In this document: positions 39,180 through 48,895 of the stretch, in pieces | Position numbering within the stretch: the first letter of the stretch is position 1 | Layout of the letters: every line of letters begins with the position of its first letter | NCBI GenBank assembly: GCA_021904315.1 | Contig: CM038915.1 | Coordinates: forward strand, 11,656,001-11,720,000 | Length of the DNA: 64,000 nucleotides | Origin: Sphagnum magellanicum | Taxonomy: Eukaryota > Streptophyta > Sphagnopsida > Sphagnales > Sphagnaceae | Reading direction: 5' to 3' | Made by a program: the position numbers and the translations under genes | The notes under the pieces: model-generated | Told to the model about the DNA's origin: nothing | The model's input: only the letters and a program-made list of their open reading frames with translations | Database searches by the model: none

Positions 39180-39326
39180 GTAGATAGGTGTATATATATA
39201 GGACCTACCTCTTACAGAATGGGTTACCAAGATGAAACCAGATATTAACTCAGTTGAGGTTCATCCACAACTGAGTCATAAGGATCATCCAGTGGATGCT
39301 TTGCTGGTGGGTGCTGGTTCACTCTG
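38891..39326. mobile_element. 436-bp element with perfect 23-bp terminal inverted repeats
   Basis: The left end starts CAGAGTGAACCAGCACCC (38891-38913) and the right end (39304-39326) is its exact 23-base reverse complement. Inside are a 15-bp-arm hairpin (39026-39066), an 11-bp-arm inverted repeat (39134-39189) holding a TA/GA microsatellite, and a 9-bp-arm hairpin (39248-39276). The CAGAG...CTCTG ends resemble hAT-type non-autonomous elements, but I see no convincing 8-bp target duplication, so the superfamily is open. It has no coding capacity. Confidence 0.7.
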
Positions 39327-40486
39327 ACCCTCTCCTTTACCTTAAAAAGCCAAAACAGTAACAACAGAAAGTTCAAATCAGATCACATGATGACCAGTTC
39401 AAATCCTGGATCAGCAACAACAACATCCACAAGCTTAAGAAACCCCTTTTGGCAGACACTTGGGAGGCACCCCACACACTACCCTACATCTGATAGGTAG
39501 TTAGTATGGAGCCATTTAAAAAATTTCAAACCATGACCTAATCAAATAATCCAACTTTGTTTGTGTAACCAGTTTTTTAGATAACTTAACTTACATGATA
39601 TATATATTTTTAAAAATTATTTGAGAGAAAAATGAATTTTTTGAAAATTTCAGCATGTCTAAATTATATATAGATATGTATAATTATTTTTTATTTTTTA
39701 ATTCTTAAAAAAAAAATCTTGTGGAACCTGCTATTTAACTAGGGTGAACTTATTACCTACAGTATACCTAACAAGCTGAGAGCTCTGTTGGAATTGTCAT
39801 AACCTTGAGCTCTTGAGCGCTTGAGCTCTAAAGCTCTTGTCTGATTGTCAGTCAGGTCCAGGGTACACATTGTCGTGTGTAAGGCTGAACTTTCTGGCAT
39901 GTTTCTTTTGGGGTGAAGGGCCTTACCATCTTTTTCTTTTTCTTTTTCTTTTTTTTATTTTTAATTAAATTTTAATTAATTAATTAATTAGTCCCAGCAT
40001 GAGTGGAGATGTTGTTTTGGCAGGAGAAAAAATATTCAAAGCTGAACTGGATCTCATTGGCAACCCCTTTTCAGTAGCTTATCATGCAAACTTCTGAGAA
40101 CTACTGACTAGTTTGTGTGTGTGTGTGTGTGTGTTTGTTTTTTTTTAATTATTTAATTATTTATAAATTTGTGAAGTAGGTGGGTTGGCCATCATGTACA
40201 AGAGGACTTAGCCAAATTGCCAAATTTTAATAAATTTTAGGTTAGAGGGGGAAGTAGAAAATTTTAATAATTTCACAACTTGTTAGAACCTAGTCTCAAA
40301 ATATGGCAATTGAGATTTATGTTTTTTCCCCTCATAATGTGGCAACTTGGACCCTTTTTTTCCAAGAATTATCATTTCTACTTTTTTGCACATTCCTTCT
40401 CGCCAGGTTTTCGCCCCAAAAAATAAAATGCCCAGTTTCTGATATATAACCACATTATCCAAATATCGAATACCCTGTTCTGAGTT
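39327..40486. other. Intergenic DNA
   Basis: AT-rich with a (GT)n run near 40116-40134. A box B-like AGTTCAAATCC at about 39391 has no box A partner. No coding region is supported. Confidence 0.5.
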
Positions 40487-40942
40487 ATAACCGTGGTTCT
40501 CGTTTTGAACAAAGACTAGAAAAAAAACTGCCCAAAAAACCACTAGTTCTTTGTTGGTTCTTTCGTGAAACCCACCGGTTCCTTTGAGTCCTTTGAAATA
40601 ACTGGGACCGCCAGTTCTTGGATTTCGAAGGTTTCAAATACCCAGAACCGATGGTTCTTTGATTCCCAAGGTGTCAAATACCTGGAACCGATGGTTCTTG
40701 AATTCCCAAGGTTTCAAATACTCCAAGCTGATGGTTCTTTGATTCCCGAGGTTTCAAATACCCGAGGGTGATGGTTGTTTGATTCCCAAGGTTTCAAATA
40801 CCCGGGGATGATGGTTGTTTGATTCCTGAGGTTTTAAATACCCGGGGATGATGGTTGTTTGATTCCCAAGGTTTCAAATACCCAGAATTGATGGTTTTTT
40901 TATTTGGTTTTTTTTTCAAAAACCTGAAACCAGCACGGTTAT
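40487..40942 (+). repeat. GGTTC element with eight 40-bp repeats, copy 1
   Basis: From 40571 to 40890 eight units follow in strict 40-bp register; the consensus core is GATGGTTCTTTGATTCCCAA then GGTTTCAAATACCC.GAACC. Each better-kept unit junction forms a hairpin AGAACC-GAT-GGTTCT. Short inverted arms ATAACCGTG (40487-40495) and CACGGTTAT (40934-40942) bracket the array. A related array with shared flanking phrases (CTTTCGTGAAA, CCGTGGTTCTC) is at 58154-58705. Confidence 0.8.
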
Positions 40943-41589
40943 TACAAATCAAATACCCTCCTAACACAAGAAATTTCCAGGAGAGATAAAATGGACTTGA
41001 TTGATTAAAGTTATCCGTAAAGTCAGGCGATTAGGGGGCGACAACGGCCAGTTTCGGCATAATAAGGCATCAAATGTGTAACTGGGAATGAAATTTTGCA
41101 AAACAAAATAACTGGGACCCAAACTAGTTTTTCCACCAATTTTGGTGGTAAATTGAATTTCATCCCCTCTTTCCTTTTTCCTGAGCGCCTCCACTGCCGC
41201 TACATATATTTTCACTGATCCTACCTGTACAATTACTACAATTACTCTCGAACCTTGTGCATTAAATGCTGAGTTTCAGCATTTCATACTGAGATTTAGG
41301 GCCACTTTAGACGAGGGTCCAAGGTCCAAAATTCCAGGGATCAATTTGAAGCAAATTGGAACAAATTGGACCCTTCTTCACATTAATTTTTTTTTAAAGG
41401 TACAACGAGTGTGTAAAGGCATAGGGTCCAATTTGAAGGTCCAATTTGTATTAAAAAAAGTGAGATTCATATGTGAGGGGTTTAGATTATTCTTTGTTTT
41501 TTTCTCTTTCTCTTTTTTTTTTTCATGTTTTTTCTCTTTTTGTTTCTTGCTTTCTCTATAAAAAAATTGTTTTCTACTACAATAACACA

Positions 41590-43014
41590 ATGGATGAGCA
41601 TAGGCACAAGATATTGGTGGTCCTAGTTTTTACTATGGCCATTGCACAAGTGGTCTTGTTACAATTAGTAACTATTACACAACATTGGAGTATGATGAAT
41701 GCGTTGTTTTGTTCAAAGTCTCTGAACATGCCACCAAAAGTTCGGAGCATATGGAGATATGCGAAGGTAATTGGATATATATGGAGAGCTTTTCAAAGAA
41801 GATGTTATGACAATGCACAAGGTTAAGCTTTGACACATTTCGTGTTTTGATTAATGTTGTAGGTCCAAGTTTCGAACGAAAAATACAAACATGAGAAAAA
41901 GCATTCCTATGGAAGTTATGATAACAATGGCTCTTGCAAGATTAGGTAGTGAAAACTCATTACAAATGTGTGGAGAGGTTTATGGCATTGCAAAAAGTAC
42001 GGCATCAATTACAATGAGAAATTTTTCTATAGCAATTAAAAAGCACTTGAAACTATTGGTGATACCTAAATTGACTAGAAACAAAATCAAAGAAATTACC
42101 ATTGGTTTTGAATGTTTACATGAAATTCCTTACATCCTAGGTGCCATAGATGGTAATCATGTTCCAATTATTGCACCTAAGGGAGATCCCAAATCATATT
42201 ATTATCAAAAAGGTTTATATTCCACATTGATTCAAGGAGTTGTAAATGCAAAATGTAATTTATAGGATTATGACTATGGGTGGGCAAGTAGTATTCATGA
42301 TTGGGCTCTTTCCCAAAATACAAAGTTAGGAAGTTGAGTGATGAAAGACAAGATTTTACCTTACAAGTTCATAGGAGATGTTGTTTATCCAATGCCAACC
42401 ATAGTTCTACTTTCTATTCAAAAGTGAGAAAAATGGGTTATCAAAAAACACAAAAAATATTGGAATTTTATCCAATCAAATACAAGGATGTTAGTTAACA
42501 AAGCTTTTGGAATGTTGAAAGGAAGGTTAGAATTTTACTCAAGAGAATACACATTCCATTGCACCACATGCTAGACTTGGTGACGGCTTGCGTATGTTTG
42601 CATAACATGTGCATTGTCAATTTGAATGACTTTAATATGGACTTGGCTTTGTAGGCTCAAAAATAAACACAAGTAGAAGCAAATTCAACTTTTGGCAACA
42701 TCAAAGGAGTTGATTTGTTCAAAGTGGTTGAAAAAGCAATCAAACAAATGAAGAGGCTACAAAATCCAAGGATAATGGATGGTAATAGGATTGACATGGA
42801 AGACATAGAACATCAAGATGAAGATGAAGATGTGACAACCATTGAAAACAATCCTAGTAAGAAAGCAAAAGAAGAAAGGATCATGAAGATGTTGACAGAG
42901 GTTATGGCAACTCATGAATTTTTAGCAAAAAACTTCTTTGAAATTTATTTGAAAAAAAATGACAATCTTGCCTTCTTAGATACATCAGATTCTAGGTTAG
43001 ATTATGGTGAATGA
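41590..43014 (+). pseudogene. Harbinger transposase (HARBI1-like), broken
   Basis: The intact enzyme is a DDE nuclease that cuts and pastes the element. Recognisable parts are an N-terminal segment from 41590, a helical region at 41891-42060 (MEVMITMALARLGSENSLQM, GIAKSTAS), and the first catalytic Asp in LGAIDGNHVPI at about 42140. Then follow a degraded second-Asp region (SSIHDW, about 42290), the part where the catalytic Glu is expected (AFGMLK, about 42505) and the C-terminal RIHIPLHHM...VCLHNMC block (42540-42615). An acidic tail is at 42715-43014. Frame changes and stops separate these parts, including a stop after about 78 codons and another near 42263, so no full-length enzyme is encoded. 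Confidence 0.85.
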
Positions 43015-43022
43015 CTCAAAGT

Positions 43023-44377
43023 TCATATGGTATGAAACTTATAAACTATGAGATGTCCAATTTGGACATCCATATTTTTTAATAAAACATTGGTTTCTAC
43101 AAATTGTTGTAACATTGTTGTGTTATTTTCAGCCATGGTTGAAAAGTGTTCAAGGACATTGATCTTATGCCTCTTGTTTTGTTTTGTAACTTCATCTAGA
43201 GTGATTAGTCTATCTAAGGGTTTTTTATTAGCATCATCCTTAGAACCACTATCAAGATTTGTTTGAAATTATGGATTGCCCACAATTTCATCAATTTCAT
43301 TTGCACAAGCATTATATGCTTCATCACATTTCCATTTTGGTGCCACCAACTATCCAATGCATCATAGAAAGGACATTCATAACGATCGTTACCTGAAATC
43401 CCATTTGTAATTTTGTCATCTTTGTATTGCTTGTAAATTGCATTGAACTTCCACTTATAAACAATTGGAATCTTTGAAAAACTAAGGAATGTACCAACAT
43501 TCGGGTGTACAATTTGACCCATGTATCCACCCCTGAAAGAGAAAAAAATTGAGATAAAAAACCTTGATTTATGGGCTGAAAGTAATCCTTGAAACAAAAA
43601 AATCAAAATTGATTACATGAATAAAGCAATTGTAAAGCACTTCAAAAGACTTAAAATAAAATTGGCTTTGTGGTTAGTTCCTCTCCTTCCCTCCAAAGAG
43701 ATGTGGGTTTAAATCTCATTGTGGCCAAAGTGGTGACCTCTGATGGGGGAAAACGGGGACAAAGGTAAGAGGCCCCAAAGGCTAAAACCTTAAAAAAACC
43801 CAATTGGCCCAATTTGAATATGATTTTTTTGTTATTTTTTTGCATGTTTTGCTTTCAAAAATTCTATCATTACATCCAAGTTTCAATTATGAAAATAAAG
43901 CAAAAATAAAATTTTTAAAAATAATTATAAGGTTTCAATAAGTTGGAATTTACCTTGTTTCTTTGCATTTTTGGTAAATTCAAGCTCCATTTCTTTGCGT
44001 AATGCAATTAGATGTAGAACTTCACCATCTACCCAATTTTTTCTAACCTTCTCAGCCTTTTCACCTTCTTCATCTTCCTCTTTCATTATAATTATAATTT
44101 TTTTCTTCTTTGTTATTCTCTTTTTGGGAAGGGGAGTCAGTTTACGGATTTCTTGTAAATCCAAATCTCCTTCCACTTGTGAAAATGAGTGTTTCAACAA
44201 CCTTCCATGACCAAAACTTTTTATCCTCATTTTTGAAACACTTTTATTTTGAGCATTTCAAGCAACAACTTTGTGTGGATCTATAAAACCAATCATGCCA
44301 ACACTAAATGTGTTAAAAAATGGAATGGTGAGTGTGCACTCAACAATGTCTTCTTCCATCCATGAAATGTCTTCCAT
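43023..44377 (-). pseudogene. Harbinger Myb/SANT-like partner gene, broken
   Basis: In this superfamily a Myb-like protein helps the transposase reach the nucleus and bind element ends. On the minus strand a start at 44377 (MEDISWMEED) leads to a basic and acidic region and then to the Myb-like part: NWVDGEVLHLIALRKEMELE, KNAKKQG, then KWKFNAIYKQYKDDK and ECPFYDALDSWWHQNG. The C-terminal part DEVTKQNKRHK...VLEHFSTMAENNTT runs to a stop at 43023. An intron with donor GTAAAT follows KKQG (about 43952) and an acceptor lies near 43536. Frame breaks, and a SINE-like insertion at 43655-43800 within the intron region, show that the gene is not intact. Confidence 0.75.
43655..43800 (+). mobile_element. 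tRNA-derived SINE-like insertion in the Harbinger element
   Basis: TGGCTTTGTGG (43663-43673) matches the polymerase III box A at ten of eleven positions. GGTTTAAATCT (43706-43716) matches box B at nine of eleven. The sequence continues into GGGGAAAACGGGGAC and an A-rich end near 43790-43800. That is longer than a tRNA and looks like the body of a SINE. It lies where the intron of the Myb-like gene is predicted. Confidence 0.5.
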
Positions 44378-47300
44378 TCTTGCACAATTGCAACTTCAAG
44401 AACAAGTGAATTATTTTTTAAACAAAGAATTATTTTTTAAAAAATAATGAAAAACAATGGAAGAAACAACATTGGACTTTAGCTTACATCTTGGTTCTCC
44501 GAACCATGAGCTTTCCTTTGAGCTCCATTATTTGGTTTGGACCAATTGAATTTCCTTCCAAAATGGTGCCATGTAAATGCCACTTCAGTTTGGTCTTAGA
44601 TCCTAATCTAAAGGCCTTGGGTCCAATTTATGGCAAGTTCAACCAATAGGAATGCTCCATTTTCATTGGACCTTCGACCTTTGTCCAAAGTGGCCCTTAA
44701 TAAAAATTTATTTACTTTGTGGAAAACATTGAAAGAGGGGATAAGGGGTGAAAGAGAAAGTGATTTTATAGATAACTTTATTTTTTTTGTGCATATAAAG
44801 TAAATTGGCCCACCATTGATCACTTGCCTATGACTAAACACTTTGGTAGATCTTTTTCAATTCTTCTCCATTTTGAATGATTTAAAATGTTATAGGAACA
44901 CCTATTCAAGCTTTCCAAATCATGTTTGAAATGCAAAGCCAAGGGACCGGCCAAAAAAGAGTTGTAAAGAAAATATGTTTTTGCAAATTGCAAAACATGT
45001 TTTTTTTTCATTTTTATTCATTTTGACCCCTCCTACTTTCAAACCTCATAACTTTATTAATTCTTATTCATTTAAAACAATTTAAAATGTTATAAGAATG
45101 CCACCTAAAGTTCTACAAATCATCTTTAAACCTTAATAACAATAGAGCAACATACAAGGCATTTTTTGGGTGTTCAGGAATTGGCCTTTATAAGATTCGG
45201 TGGTTTTTTTTTTGAATTATTGAGCGTAACTATGGGGGGTCATAACTTTTCTCAATTCTATTTTGTTTTTTAGGATGTTTAATGCCTGAGATGCACCAAT
45301 AAGAGGGGTTCAAGTTTTTTTTTGGACACCAAAAACAATGGAACCCTCCCCTTGGATCCAACCTACCTTAAATGCTTAAATGTTTGATCACCGACACATG
45401 CCAAACACCACATTGGAAGTTTGTGAGTTTGTGTTATACATTAGAAATACATAGAGGTTTATACATACACACTAGAGATCTATTTTTTGTCATTAAGAAA
45501 TAAAGCCCTAAAAACACCATTAAAGTGTAGCACCTAAACCCATGGTGTGATGGGGGGCAACAATAACCATATATATTTATTTATACACTTGTGGGCTTTC
45601 TAGTAGTAGCATGTAGTGCCAAACATAAGATGAAACTTTCAATTGTTATTCATAACATTTTTGGGTCAACTTTTTAAACCACAATCACTCCTTCTTTCTT
45701 TCTCTTTCTCTCTTTAGAATGAGTCCTCTTATTTAAACTAGAGACATTGCAACAACCCAATATAAGGACAATCATCAAAGATTCCAAAACAAATTGCTAA
45801 AGTTTTTAAAAATTAAATCTTTGATGAAACATATTTGGGAACATAATTGGGAGACTACTTATAAAGATGATGAAATGCAATTTTTTTTACAGCATGCATT
45901 TTACATGCCTCCTTTTTCTACATAGGCCAAAAAAACATTACATGTCATGAGAAGCATGAAGTTCCTAGTCTAACTATAATTAATTGCAAACTTCAAATCA
46001 TGGTATTTTTAAATTGCACTTAAAACATGAAAAATGAAGTTTTAAATTAACATAGTTTTTCAAGGGATATTCAATGAGAAAGGGATAGTTGGGTGTCAGT
46101 TGGTGAAGCAAATTGTGGCAACCTCAAACATGGACATCCAACCAATTTGTGTATGGATAATATTGATATATCAACATTGTTATAAAAATATTTCTTTACT
46201 TTACTTGTTGGTATACACATGTTGTCAAAATCAATTATGATTGTCAATTCGTCGATCTATTTAAACAATATCATAGCTAGATGTTTGTTGTTCCTCCAAT
46301 TATCGAATATCACTCATGAATAAATCTTGGTCTTGACATCTTGTTTAATAAGAATGGAAACTTGTGAACACAAATTTCATAGGTACCAAGTTTTTTTGTA
46401 CAAGACAATCAAATTAGCAAGTATTTATAAGTTGTTAGGACAACAAGGGTTCTAAGATTATGAATGACCTCTAACCCATAATGATCAACAAACAAATATG
46501 AATTAAAACACCATCTTTATACTTGGTGGACAAACTTTGTGTATAACGCTCAATGTAAACCTGCCAACCTTTTTACATACCTTCAACATTGGACAGATGT
46601 TCCTAACTTAATTTCAAAACATAATCCATATTTCCCAACATATGTATAGTTACAATAAGATTTATCCATTAAATTATTCATTCATTCACATACAATTATT
46701 AATTATTTTTATTTAAAAAATCTTAGGGATTAAAGCAAATGGCACCAACCATTCATAATGCATCTCCTTACAAAAATAACTTTGCATCTTAGTTCACAAA
46801 ATTATCATATCTAAATGGACATGCTTCTTCTAAACCTAAATTTTATCCCCCATTTTAAAAACACCTGTTAAAAATAATATGTCATTGGTTGCCTTTGATC
46901 CACTTTAATATTTTACCATCTTAATGAATTCAATAATGTTGTTCAATTATTTCCAACCACTTAGTAGCTTAACTTTTGAAAATGTACAATTTTAATCATC
47001 ATATTAAGGGTAATGATGTTCTTCAATTCTTTCCCAGGGATTTGAATGCTCCCCAAGTTCCCATCTTACTTTATGAAGTTCCATTATTAACAATTTGGTT
47101 AAAGTGGTCAACATTTAGCATTGTTTAATGGATTGAACATGCATGATGCAATTACAAAATAAGGCATTTTTAAAACCAAATATTGAGGTGAACATGCAGT
47201 ATCTATAAATACCACCAAAATTTATAACATATATGAATGCTAGGGTGATTTATGGCGAGATATATACAGGATCAAGTACATGTATTTCCAATGAAGGTGA

Positions 47301-48599
47301 TGACTAAAAACCTTAACTTACCAAGGAAGGTTGGTAATTATTTATTGAAATTATTTATTTAATCTTATGCATTTGATCAAGGAACAAAGAGAATGTAGGC
47401 ATATCCACATTGCAAAGTAAAACCCTTGTGATAGTTGGAGGAGAAGTGGAACTTGTGAAGACTCACAAAATTTAGAGAAAACATTGTTAATGGTGTCCAT
47501 AACACCTAAATTAAAAAAATATGGTTCCACTTATCATTCCCAAACATATTGCAAATGATGTTTAAATTAATGCACCTCAAGAAAAAAAAACTATTGAAAT
47601 TGTATAATGAACCAAATCCAAAATTAAAACTCACAAAACAATGCGTGGGAATGTTCAAAGAAGAAGAATATTTAGTGATCTCCATATTTAACATTGGCTT
47701 ATGGGGTGCATATCATGTGGGATGGGGTTTGTTTGCAATTTCAATGTTAATGGTATAATTTGTGTTGTTTCCTAAACCTACTATTTAGGCAAAACATTTT
47801 TTTATTATGAATTGAATGAGAAATTAAAACAATTGTGCGTGAACTATGAGGGAATATTTGTTGTGAAAACCCAAAGTTTTAAGGTGAATAATGTAGTGCT
47901 TCAAAGAATTGCAAAAGAATTCAAATTTGAATGCAACTTTCCATGTCATGTGGTTGAAGAGTTCATCTATTGATTTTAAGGCCATCATCAAATGACATAA
48001 AGGAGATGAAAAAGAAAAGAAAAATCAAACATCAAAAACAAAAAAACCAAAAAAAGGAAGAAGGCTATTAATATTATAATATCTCATAAAACCAAATTTA
48101 TTTCTTAATATGTGAGACAAATATTGAAGACATCATTTAATGTACGTTATTTTTAAAAATAATTGAAATATAGGTTTTAATGAATTTCTTTCTACAATAC
48201 TAAAAATCAATCAAACCCTATGTAATTGAGGGTGATTCATATGATAATATCATTTTCAAATACAATGGGTTAATTCTATAAGCTTTCATAATGGTAACCA
48301 TCCAACATGAGCTTCTAATTTATTTTTAAAAATCTATAATGAATGAAAATGGACAATGAGGGATGAATTTCATTAATTATTGATGAAAGTCGTTTATGGT
48401 TTATTCAAACCCAATTATGAATGAAAGGTAATATTTAAGGATGAATTCCATCATGAATGATGAATTAGATTACACATATGATGATATGAAATTATAACCT
48501 ACCACAAATTATCAAAATCAAATTGAATTACACAAAATTATGATATAAAAAGTTAATAAAAAATCTTTTGATCCAATAATATTAATGTAGTTTGTGATG

Positions 48600-48895
48600 T
48601 TGATCCAAATGTGAACTAATTACCCAACTAATTTTCATTTCCAAAACCATTTTTGTAATTTAATTGAATTTTCCATGACAAAAACTATTCAAAATTTAAT
48701 ATCTCTCGCACTTTAAGTCTAATATTTTCCAAATCACCCTCATTAAATCCTAATTATGAAGGGCTTTCCAATGATACCCAAAGCATGCCAAAATTCTCAT
48801 ATAATGTTTTTTTTAATTGAAATGAATTTCAATGAAAAATTTGTTCATTATTCAATAACTTCTCCACCATAAGTTGAAAGATTATGAAACAAAGC
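48600..48895 (+). repeat. Dispersed old repeat, copy 3 of 3
   Basis: It shares TACCCAACTA, CCAAAACCATTTTT, TAATATCTCTCGCACTTTAA, CTCATTAAATCCTAATTATG, AGGGCTTTCCAA and AAGTTGAAAGATTATGAAA with the other copies, in the same order and orientation. Confidence 0.65.

Larger units (their letters stand above)
41299..44696 (+). mobile_element. PIF/Harbinger DNA transposon, 3.4 kb, decayed
   Basis: Terminal inverted repeats begin GGGCCACTTTAGACGAGGGT on the left; the right end, read in reverse, is GGGCCACTTTGGACAAAGGT. The copy is flanked by TTA on both sides (41296-41298 and 44697-44699), the 3-bp target duplication typical of this superfamily. It holds the two standard genes, transposase on the plus strand and a Myb/SANT-like DNA-binding partner on the minus strand, convergent with stops 8 bp apart. 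Both genes carry lesions, so this copy is not autonomous. It sits inside MITE copy 2, and the empty site survives in MITE copy 1. Confidence 0.92.
41006..44780 (-). mobile_element. MITE copy 2, split by a Harbinger transposon
   Basis: The terminal sequence TAAAGTTATCCGTAAAGTCA starts at 41006, and its diverged inverted partner ends at 44780 (GATAACTTTA). Removing the transposon at 41299-44696 and one TTA leaves about 374 bp that aligns along its length with copy 1 in reverse complement. This copy therefore defines both ends of the family. The exact target duplication is unclear because both flanks are A/T-rich. Confidence 0.85.

Noticed and set aside
39385-39405. Possible tRNA T-arm (CCAGTTCAAATCCTGG)
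   Set aside because: No box A, acceptor stem or anticodon arm can be found at the right distance.
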